This document shows positions 1 to 5,584 of a stretch of DNA of 11,264 nucleotides, piece after piece (within the stretch, counting starts at the first letter, position 1; each line of letters begins with the position of its first letter). Under the pieces are notes generated by a model, which was not told where the DNA came from, ran no database searches, and worked only from the letters and a program-made list of their open reading frames with translations. Location of the stretch: assembly GCA_017743275.1 (NCBI GenBank), contig JAGHZG010000019.1:1-11264 (forward strand). Reading direction: 5' to 3'. This DNA is from Chloroflexota bacterium (GTDB lineage Bacteria; Chloroflexota; Anaerolineae; B4-G1; DUEL01). Both the position numbers and the translations under genes were made by a program.

Positions 1-204
1 CAGTTCGTACTCCCGCCGCCACCCGTGGCTCCGCCGCATCCGCCACTCCCGCCCGTCGGCGTCCCGGAACCGACTCTCCGTCCGAAAGGCCGAAAGCGTC
101 AGCGCCCCCAGCGCCCCCATCGGCGACCGGAGATCGTAGCGCAGGGCAAGGAACCTGGATGGGATGACCTCTATCCGGTCTACGGCCAGCACATCGGGGG
201 CCAT
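1..204 (-). CDS. Unrecognised protein, N-terminal 68 residues only (runs off left edge)
   Basis: An open frame starts at an ATG at 204-202 and stays open to the window edge, giving 68 residues beginning MAPDVLAVDRIEVIPSRF. The slipin stop codon (208-206) is one base upstream of this ATG, and an AGGAAGG ribosome-binding sequence lies 5 bases before it inside the slipin 3' end, so translation is probably coupled to the slipin. The visible part alternates hydrophobic strands with turns and contains an F-R-D-A-D-G-R-E-W segment near residues 46-54 followed by many Arg. This beta-rich style recalls LURP-one/tubby-like phospholipid-scramblase-related domains, but that is a weak impression and I do not assign a function. 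No signal peptide or membrane segment is seen. As the last visible cistron of a membrane-associated operon it may act with the slipin or the ABC transporter. Confidence 0.6.
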   Translation of the reverse strand, partial: MAPDVLAVDRIEVIPSRFLALRYDLRSPMGALGALTLSAFRTESRFRDADGREWRMRRSHGWRREYEL

Positions 205-205
205 C

Positions 206-1024
206 TCAGCCTTCCTGCGGTGGAGCCGGGGGCTGTCCTCCCGCGAGGAGCGTCTGCATGGCCCCGCTCATGGAAGCCATCCCCATCAGCCCGCCCAGGT
301 TCATCGTCTCCACCGCGCTGGACGGGACGATGATCAGCGCGCCCTTCTCCTTCAGCCCCTCAAAGAGCATGTTCATCGCCCGCAGGTGGAGCGCGGTGGG
401 GTTATCCCGGTAGGCCTGCGCGGCCTCGGCGAACGAAGCGGCGATTTGCTTCTCACTCTCCCCCAGGATGACCCGCGCCTGCCGCTCCCGCTCTGCCTGC
501 GCCTGGCGGCTCATCGCGTCCTCCAGCGCCTCCGGGATGACGATGTCGCGGATTTCCACCGACTGGACGGTGATCCCCCAGGGGGTTGTCCGCTCATCTA
601 TGATGCGCTGGAGTTCGGCATCCATTGCGGCCCGTCCCACCAGGATGCTGGCCAGTTCCATCTGGCCGATGATTTCCCGCAGGGCCGTCTGGACGGCCCA
701 GGCGATGGCCGTCTGGTAGTCCTCCACCTCCAGGACCGCCTTCTCCGCGTCCCAGACCACCCAGAAGAGCACCGCGTCCACGTTCACCGGCACCGAGTCC
801 TTCGTCAGCGTCCGCTCCGCGGTGAAGGGGGTGACCATCACCCGGTGGTCCACCATGGCCGGGATGGTGTCCACGACCGGGACGATCCAGAAGGGCCCCG
901 GACCCTTAAGGCCCCGAAAGCGCCCCAGCCGCAGGACGATGGCTTTCTCCCACTGGTTGGCGACGCGCAGAGCGAAGAGGATGTATAGGCCGACCAGATT
1001 CAGGATGATGACCTCTGCGGCAAT
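206..1024 (-). CDS. Slipin / SPFH (stomatin-prohibitin) membrane protein, main part downstream of an in-frame amber codon
   Basis: Slipins are SPFH/band-7 proteins that assemble on the inner membrane and organise membrane microdomains, often beside a membrane protease such as NfeD. The frame reads a membrane segment (about codons 1-22 after the amber, ILNLVGLYILFAL), then the typical entry to the SPFH domain (ANQWEKAIVLRLGRF, GLKGPGPFWIVPVVDTIP), the core DAVLFWVVWDAEKA, the RDIVIPEALEDAMSRQAQAE helix, ARVILGESEKQIA and the C-terminal IIVPSSAVETMNLGG that marks slipins. The only conventional start after the amber is GTG at 874, which would delete the membrane segment and the beginning of the SPFH domain, so it is unlikely to be the true start. 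The same frame continues through the TAG at 1025-1027 into a well-initiated segment at 1028-1210; the whole 206-1210 span (335 codons with both stops) has the architecture of a normal two-membrane-segment slipin. No NfeD partner is in the window. Family identity is confident; whether the protein is made intact is not. Confidence 0.85.
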   Translation of the reverse strand: MAAEVIILNLVGLYILFALRVANQWEKAIVLRLGRFRGLKGPGPFWIVPVVDTIPAMVDHRVMVTPFTAERTLTKDSVPVNVDAVLFWVVWDAEKAVLEVEDYQTAIAWAVQTALREIIGQMELASILVGRAAMDAELQRIIDERTTPWGITVQSVEIRDIVIPEALEDAMSRQAQAERERQARVILGESEKQIAASFAEAAQAYRDNPTALHLRAMNMLFEGLKEKGALIIVPSSAVETMNLGGLMGMASMSGAMQTLLAGGQPPAPPQEG

Positions 1025-1210
1025 CTAGCCGTCCGGGACACCCAGGGAATCCAGGGCGACCGCCAGGATGATGGAGATGACCAGCAAGAGGACGAAGACT
1101 GCCAGGGCCAGGCTGCTGAAGCCTTTGAGGGCCGACTCCTGCCGCCGCACCGCTCCCGATGTCGGCGCGCGCTCCCCGCGCCGGGATTGAGTTGCCGGAA
1201 CCACGACCAT
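1025..1210 (-). CDS. N-terminal 61 residues of the slipin, ended by a TAG
   Basis: This begins at an ATG (1210-1208) preceded by a perfect AAGGAGG five bases away, so initiation here is well supported. It encodes a basic, Arg-rich leader (residues 8-29) and one membrane segment (about 31-52, rich in L, V, I, A), then VALDSLGVPDG and a TAG. The next codons, in the same frame and with no gap, encode the second membrane segment and the SPFH domain of the slipin. Many bacterial slipins have such a two-segment N-terminus, so this is most simply the front of one gene interrupted by an amber codon rather than an independent small protein. If the TAG is genuine, it could be a stand-alone 61-residue membrane peptide, with the downstream SPFH part lost, reinitiated or made by readthrough. 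Confidence 0.7.
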   Translation of the reverse strand: MVVVPATQSRRGERAPTSGAVRRQESALKGFSSLALAVFVLLLVISIILAVALDSLGVPDG

Positions 1211-1215
1211 CGTTG

Positions 1216-1222
1216 CCTCCTT
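1216..1222 (-). promoter_or_regulatory. Strong ribosome-binding site of the slipin
   Basis: AAGGAGG on the minus strand, five bases before the ATG at 1210. It fixes the start upstream of the amber codon and is the main reason to treat 206-1210 as one gene. Confidence 0.75.
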
Positions 1223-1240
1223 ATCTGTGTTTGTTCGCGT

Positions 1241-2071
1241 TCATCCGCGTCCGCTTATGAGCAGCGCCTCCCGCCGGAAGGTTCGCACCCCCAGGCCGAT
1301 GAGCACCCCGTCTATCAGCCACAGCACCAGACCCACTGCCAGCGCAATGAGCGGGCTGAGGTAGAGGACGCCGGTAATCTGCCCCGCCACCAGCGCCAGC
1401 ACCAGCACAACCAGCGACGCGCTCATCTGGTAGGCCTCTATGAAGGTGCGGGCACGGGTGGAGATGAGCACTGTCGCGGCGACTCCCAGCGCGGCGACGG
1501 CCGGCGCCACCCAGAGCATCAGGGGCCACCACGAGACCGGCGGGAACCAGACGCGCCCCATCACCGGCCATCCAGCCCCGTTCACCACGACCCCGTAGAC
1601 CAGGAAACTGACCCAGGTCAGCGCGACCGCCGGGACGAAGGCCGCCAGCATCTTGCCCAGAAAGAGTTCTCCATCCGAAGCGGGGGTGTACAGCAACGCC
1701 TCAATGGTCTTCCGTTCCCGCTCCCCCGCGAAGGACTCGGACGCGAAGATGGTGGAGAACATCAGCGGGAAGATGAGGATGAACGGTGCGAAGAAGTAGC
1801 CCGTCATCAGCACCACCCAGGCCTGCCGCTCGTCCAGCCCGGCCAGTTCAGCCGCCAGCGCGGGAATCCGTTCTCGCATCATCCCCACCGGCCCCGAGGG
1901 GGCCATCAGCGGCGACATGGATTGCATCAGATTCGGGGCCAGTATGATGCCCAGCGGCAGGACGACCATGAAAATCAGCGGGACCACCAGGGCCGGAATC
2001 CAGGCTGCCCGGTTCTGCTGGACTTCTTTCAGGTCTTTGACCGCGAGGGTCCGCAAAGTGCGCCCGTTCAT
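1241..2071 (-). CDS. ABC-2 type transporter permease
   Basis: A 276-residue integral membrane subunit of an ABC exporter, the partner of the ATPase encoded just upstream. It shows a cytoplasmic N-terminus (TLAVKDLKEVQQNR), a first membrane segment at about 25-45, a large extracytoplasmic loop (about 46-85), and further segments near 86-108, 141-163, 183-204, 217-235 and 240-262. The cytoplasmic stretch at 112-140 (ESFAGERERKTIEALLYTP, then ELFLGK) is the hallmark of ABC-2 / NatB-like permeases. Its ATG overlaps the ATPase stop in an ATGA arrangement (2068-2071), indicating coupled translation. The slipin start follows 30 bp after its stop. The reading frame is intact. The substrate cannot be told from sequence; NatAB-like Na+ export and lipid, drug or peptide export are all possible for this family. 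Confidence 0.9.
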   Translation of the reverse strand: MNGRTLRTLAVKDLKEVQQNRAAWIPALVVPLIFMVVLPLGIILAPNLMQSMSPLMAPSGPVGMMRERIPALAAELAGLDERQAWVVLMTGYFFAPFILIFPLMFSTIFASESFAGERERKTIEALLYTPASDGELFLGKMLAAFVPAVALTWVSFLVYGVVVNGAGWPVMGRVWFPPVSWWPLMLWVAPAVAALGVAATVLISTRARTFIEAYQMSASLVVLVLALVAGQITGVLYLSPLIALAVGLVLWLIDGVLIGLGVRTFRREALLISGRG

Positions 2072-3004
2072 GATGCCTGGTCTCCCCGAATGGCGAAGTA
2101 AATCTCCTCCAGCGACGGCTGGCGCGGGACGACATGCAGAATCCGCGCCCCCTCCCGGACCAGGGTCTCCACGACGGCGGGCACCATGTTTTCGTCCGTC
2201 ACGCTCACCGTCAGCCAGAGATCTTCGTGCTGGACATCCCGAACGCCGGGCAGACGCCGAAGGGCACCGACGGCCGCATCGGTCAGCGGCGCGCCCAGGC
2301 CAATCTCCACCGGAAGGCCGGGCCAGAGGGTCCGGGAGAGTTCCTCCAGTGTCCCCAGCGCCAGCAGACGGCCCCGGTCCATCACCGCCACCCGGTCGCA
2401 GAGCCGCTGGGCCTCGGTCAGATTATGGGTGCAGAGGAAGACGGTTCGCCCCTCCCGGCGGCTGAGTTGCCCAATCATCTCCGTAACCTGTCGGGCCGCT
2501 TCGGGGTCCAGACCGGCGGTCGGCTCGTCCAGGAACAGCAGGGGCGGCTCGTGGAGCAGGGCCCGGGCCAGCGCCAGCCGCTGCTTCATCCCCTTGCTGA
2601 ACTCGCCCACCCGACCGTCCGCCCGGTCGGCCAGGCCGAATTCCTCCAGCATCCGGGCCACGCGGCGGGCAAGTTCCATCTCCGGGATACCGTAGAGCGC
2701 GCCGAAAAGGGCCAGGTTCTCCCGCGCCGTCAGCCGCTCGTAGAGAGAGCGTTTCCGTCAGCACGCCGGTCTGCTGGCGAAGACGGCCGCCCTCCCGCGC
2801 CGGGTCCAGGCCCAGCACGCGCGCCTGGCCTCCCGACGGCCGCAGAACGCCGTTAAGGAGCCGGACCGTCGTCGTCTTCCCGGCGCCGTTGGGCCCCAGC
2901 AGGCCGAAGACCTCCCCCTCATATACCTGAAAGGTGAGGCCGTCCACCGCCCGGATGGGGCCGAAGAAGCGGGAAAGGGATTCGGTTTCTATCACCGGAA
3001 CCAT
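2068..3004 (-). pseudogene. ABC transporter ATP-binding protein, frameshifted as read
   Basis: The ATPase of an ABC-2 exporter (CcmA/NatA-like). From the ATG at 3004 the frame gives [20 protein letters not shown], the Walker [10 protein letters not shown] (residues 37-45) and a Q-loop region ([10 protein letters not shown], about 76-85). It then shifts at about 2742-2749: the N-terminal frame continues as unrelated sequence to 2423, while the expected [14 protein letters not shown] and [11 protein letters not shown] lie in another frame. That second frame carries the signature [16 protein letters not shown], Walker B LLFLDEP, D-loop TAGLDP, H-loop FLCTHN and a C-terminal domain ending EEIYFAIRG. 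The span is 937 bases, one more than or two fewer than a multiple of three. Losing one CT unit from the minus-strand CTCTCT tract would explain it, and restoring it gives about 312 residues, normal for the family. All catalytic motifs are kept, so a recent mutation, a read/assembly error or recoding are all possible. An AGAAAG element near 3011 is a weak ribosome-binding site. Confidence 0.85.
2742..2749. repeat. (AG)4 tract at the ABC ATPase frameshift
   Basis: Four AG units on the plus strand (CTCTCTCT on the coding strand) sit exactly where the two ATPase frames must join. Dinucleotide tracts gain or lose units by polymerase slippage; loss of one unit here (-2) restores the expected T-E-T-x-S-L-Y-E-R-L reading when reversed. 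The tract is short for phase variation. Confidence 0.55.
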
Positions 3005-3032
3005 CGTCTTTCTCTATTCCTCGGAATTGGGA

Positions 3033-4055
3033 TCACACCCGGGAACCGCCGCTGGCGCTTCGGAAGCCCCCAGAGAGTGTGATCCGTTCCACGGCCTGGC
3101 GCAGGGCCCGCAGGTTGCCCCAGGGGGTCGTCAGCGGGGCCACGCATCCCGTGCTCAGAATCAGCCGACGGCCCCCGGTCCGGGCCACCGCGTCGGCAAC
3201 CTCGGCCGCTATCTCCTCCGGCGTCCCCAGCACCAGGGTCCGACGCCCCACTCCGCCGCTGACCGCGCCGCCGAAGAGGGCCTGCCCCACCTCCAGCGCG
3301 GGTCCGCCCTCCCGGTCATGCCAGTGGAGAACCTGAACGGGGTAATCCGCCAGCGTCTCCAGCATCACCGTCTCCCCGTGCAGGTGCAGGACGTTGAGCC
3401 ACATCCCCCGCGCCGCCTCCAGAATCCGCAGGTCATAGGGACGCCCGAAGAGGCGGTACTCCTCTTCAGCCATATAGTCATATCGGGCGTGCTGGACGGC
3501 GTAGAAGATGCCATCTGCGCCCCGTTCCCGGACCGCCTCCACGAACCGGACGGTCGTCTCTGTGATGGTCTCCAGGCCCCGCCGCAGCGCGTCGGGATAC
3601 CGGCGGAGATGCAGGAGCAATCGGTCCTCTCCCGCCAGGTTTTTCGCCTGGGCCAGGGGACTGAAAACGGTCTGGATGACGGGGACCTCGTCTCCCAGGG
3701 CGGCCCGAATCCGCTCCAGCGCGGTCAGTTGGGCCTCCAGGGAGCCCTGGCAGGGGTCCAGAACTACCAGGCGCGCCCAGTCGTCGGGGGACTGGACGGG
3801 ACGAACGACATAGTCACGGGTCCCCTCCGGATGGCCGCGCCATTCGTCCCGGGCGCCCCAATCCCGCAGGCAGAAGGAACTGGACGGGGTGACCTTGATG
3901 AAGTCCCAGTCCCACTCCCGCTGGAAGTGGACGGTGGCCTCCGCCAGCCCCTCCGGCGTCTGGTCGTCCACAGGCCAGTGGCGCCAGAGGGCCACCGGCG
4001 GGCGGTCCACCGGTTCCCCGGCGATGGTGCGCTGAAGGCGTTCCCGTTTGTCCAT
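3033..4055 (-). CDS. Uroporphyrinogen decarboxylase superfamily protein (non-HemE)
   Basis: A 340-residue TIM-barrel protein of the URO-D/methyltransferase superfamily (HemE, MtaA, CmuA relatives). Seen: N-terminal MDKRERLQRTIAGEPVDRPPVALWRHWPVDD, DWDFIKVTP (about 49-57), and C-terminal ILSTGCVAPLTTPWGNLRAL (299-318), the usual ending of this superfamily. The HemE substrate motif R-x-P-V-W-x-M-R-Q-A-G-R-Y is absent and replaced by P-V-A-L-W-R-H-W, so it is probably not the haem enzyme. In corrinoid methyltransferase relatives zinc is held by an H-x-C motif and a later Cys; here the corresponding region reads LHLHG (223-227), then HWHD (244-247) and Gly-Cys at 303-304, so His may replace one Cys. 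The start at 4055 is chosen over an in-frame ATG at 4109 because GGAGGAGG lies four bases upstream. The ATPase start follows 28 bp after the stop. Substrate unknown; co-factor or methyl-transfer role is inference. Confidence 0.8.
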   Translation of the reverse strand: MDKRERLQRTIAGEPVDRPPVALWRHWPVDDQTPEGLAEATVHFQREWDWDFIKVTPSSSFCLRDWGARDEWRGHPEGTRDYVVRPVQSPDDWARLVVLDPCQGSLEAQLTALERIRAALGDEVPVIQTVFSPLAQAKNLAGEDRLLLHLRRYPDALRRGLETITETTVRFVEAVRERGADGIFYAVQHARYDYMAEEEYRLFGRPYDLRILEAARGMWLNVLHLHGETVMLETLADYPVQVLHWHDREGGPALEVGQALFGGAVSGGVGRRTLVLGTPEEIAAEVADAVARTGGRRLILSTGCVAPLTTPWGNLRALRQAVERITLSGGFRSASGGSRV

Positions 4056-4059
4056 TTTG

Positions 4060-4067
4060 CCTCCTCC
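4060..4067 (-). promoter_or_regulatory. Ribosome-binding site of the URO-D-like gene
   Basis: GGAGGAGG on the minus strand, four bases before the ATG at 4055. It favours this start over the in-frame ATG at 4109, which has no comparable element. Confidence 0.7.
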
Positions 4068-4139
4068 ACAACGATGTACCTGCTCGCAAATCTGTGACGT
4101 GCCTGGCATGTTCCTGCTCAGGTCCGCGCCCCTCCGCGT

Positions 4140-4346
4140 TTATCCGCGCCCCATCTCCTCCTGGAACGCGGCCGCGATTTCATCCCGATGATACCCCAGA
4201 CGGAGCGCCTCGTCAATCGCGGCCCGCAGGAAGGCACGCAGTTTCTCCGCCCGCAGTTGGGCCTGGCGGGCCGCGTCCGGCACCCCGGCAACAAACGTTC
4301 CCCGCCCGCGCTGGGTGGTGATGCCACTTGCCCCCTGCGCAGAACC
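4140..4346 (-). pseudogene. GntR-family (YtrA-like) regulator remnant, C-terminal part only
   Basis: Read on the minus strand and ending at a TAA at 4142-4140, this frame encodes GITTQRGRGTFVAG (from 4325), the end of a GntR winged-helix domain, followed by a helical tail with AEKLRAFLRAAIDEALRLGY and HRDEIAAAFQEEMGRG. That tail is typical of small YtrA-type GntR regulators (about 120-130 residues). The preceding helix-turn-helix is missing: upstream of about 4325 the frame runs into promoter sequence and then the antisense of the S1 gene. The only conventional in-frame start is GTG at 4283, which would leave a 47-residue tail with no DNA-binding part. YtrA-type regulators usually head operons encoding ABC transporters, which fits the ATPase and permease downstream, so the cluster probably once carried its own repressor. 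No intact copy lies in the window. Confidence 0.65.
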
Positions 4347-4355
4347 GGCTATAAT
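4328..4355 (+). promoter_or_regulatory. Predicted promoter of the S1-clpC operon
   Basis: A perfect -10 hexamer TATAAT at 4350-4355 and a -35-like TTGCCC at 4328-4333 are separated by 16 bases. Transcription would start near 4362, giving a leader of about 15 bases with GGAGG (4366-4370) five bases before the ATG at 4376. The stretch is AT-rich against a very GC-rich background. Confidence 0.55.
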
Positions 4356-4367
4356 ATACGTAGCCGG
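4345..4367. promoter_or_regulatory. Inverted repeat over the -10 element (possible operator)
   Basis: Two perfect 7-base arms, CCGGCTA at 4345-4351 and TAGCCGG at 4361-4367, flank a 9-base AT-rich centre. The -10 hexamer of the S1-clpC promoter lies inside it and the right arm overlaps the ribosome-binding site. A dimeric repressor bound here would block transcription. The minus strand also reads TATATT/TATTAT in the centre, so divergent transcription is conceivable. The regulator is unknown; it is not a clear CtsR heptad repeat. Confidence 0.4.
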
Positions 4368-4375
4368 AGGCCCGA

Positions 4376-5584
4376 ATGAACGACGAACCGCATTCTTCCC
4401 CTTCCGGCCCGACCCGGGAGGACTTCGCCAGACTGTTGGATGAATTCACCCCGTGTGCCCACCTCCAGCGCGGGGATGTGGTCCAGGGGCAAGTGGTCCG
4501 CGTGAGCCACAACCTCATCCTGGTGGACGTAGGCACCAAGTGCGAGGGCATCATCACTGGCCCGGAACTGGAACGGATAGACCCCAAAACCCTCGCCCGA
4601 TTAAAGCCCGGGGACCGGGTGACCGTGTACGTCGTGGACCCGGAGGGGCCGGGCGGTGTCCCGGTTCTTTCTCTCACCCGGGCGCAGGCGGAACAGGACT
4701 GGGCCTACGCCTGCTCTCTCCAGGAAAAAGGCGAACCGGTAGAATTGACCGTCGCGGCAGCCAACCGGGGAGGGCTCATCGTCTACCTGGGGCGACTGCA
4801 GGGGTTTGTCCCCGCTTCCCACCTATCCCCCTCCCGGGGAGCCCCGCGCGTCTCCGACCCCGATTGCTGGCCGTTCCTCTCCCGCCTGGTCGGCACTTCC
4901 CTGAAACTGGCGGTGATTGAGGCCGACCGGGAGCGGAACCGTCTCATCCTCTCGGAACGGCTGGCGGAGGAGCGACATTATGAGCGCTCGCGGGCAGAGA
5001 TTCTGAACTCCCTGCGGGAGGGCGAAGTTCGCCAGGGGCGGGTGAGCAACCTGACGCCCTTCGGCGCGTTTGTGGACATCGGAGGAGTGGACGGCCTGGT
5101 CCACCTCTCCGAAATCTCCTGGGGACGGATAGAACACCCCGGGGAACTCCTGCACATCGGGCAGGACGTGGAAGTCGTCGTGCTCTCGGTAGACCGGGAG
5201 CGGCAGCGAATCTCCCTCAGTATCAAGCGGCTACAGCCGGACCCCTGGACGTCGGCCGGCCAGCGGTACCAGGTGGGGCAACTGGTGGAGTGCCGGATCA
5301 CCCGCCTGACCCGTTGGGGCGCTTTCGCCTGCATCGTGGGAGATGAGGAGATAGAGGGGCTCATCCACGCCTCCGAACTGGACGGTCCGGACGGGGAGGC
5401 CATCCGGGAGTTGGTCCGTCCTAACCAGGTGCTCACTTTGCGGATCATCCGGATGGAGCCGGAGCGCCACCGCCTGGGCCTGAGCCTCCGACAGGTGGAC
5501 CAGTGGGACGAGACGGTCTTGCTGAGGGAGCCATCGGCGGGAGCCATCAGTGATGGAAGACCACTGGAAACTCTTCACCCCTGA
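4376..5584 (+). CDS. S1 RNA-binding domain protein (four S1 repeats; ribosomal protein S1 family)
   Basis: A 402-residue cytoplasmic RNA-binding protein. Four OB-fold S1 repeats can be followed at about 30-102, 117-196, 214-285 and 298-373. The third is the most canonical: GRVSNLTPFGAFVDIGGVDG, then LVHLSEISWG and VLSVDRERQRISLSIKRL. The second is diverged, with an insertion around 152-166. The acidic, Pro/Ser-rich N-terminus (1-15) and the C-terminal 25 residues lie outside the repeats. Four repeats is normal for the shorter S1 proteins of Gram-positives and Chloroflexota, so this could be the genome's working ribosomal S1 or a paralogue; the window cannot decide. Start supported by GGAGG five bases upstream. 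Its last 32 bases overlap the following clpC, which implies coupled translation and joint regulation from the promoter just upstream. Confidence 0.88.
   Translation: MNDEPHSSPSGPTREDFARLLDEFTPCAHLQRGDVVQGQVVRVSHNLILVDVGTKCEGIITGPELERIDPKTLARLKPGDRVTVYVVDPEGPGGVPVLSLTRAQAEQDWAYACSLQEKGEPVELTVAAANRGGLIVYLGRLQGFVPASHLSPSRGAPRVSDPDCWPFLSRLVGTSLKLAVIEADRERNRLILSERLAEERHYERSRAEILNSLREGEVRQGRVSNLTPFGAFVDIGGVDGLVHLSEISWGRIEHPGELLHIGQDVEVVVLSVDRERQRISLSIKRLQPDPWTSAGQRYQVGQLVECRITRLTRWGAFACIVGDEEIEGLIHASELDGPDGEAIRELVRPNQVLTLRIIRMEPERHRLGLSLRQVDQWDETVLLREPSAGAISDGRPLETLHP

Noticed and set aside
164..988. Long plus-strand open frame (274 codons)
   Set aside because: Antisense to the slipin; the translation is His/Arg/Asp-rich without domain character, as expected of high-GC antisense frames.
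1187..2101. Plus-strand open frame of 304 codons
   Set aside because: Antisense to the ABC permease, which has clear membrane segments and the ABC-2 motif.
3033..4055. HemE, uroporphyrinogen decarboxylase
   Set aside because: The N-terminal substrate motif of HemE is absent and no haem gene is nearby.
4213..4677. Minus-strand open frame of 154 codons overlapping the S1 start
   Set aside because: Shadow of the S1 gene; its left part overlaps the GntR remnant but in a different frame from the one that carries the GntR motif.
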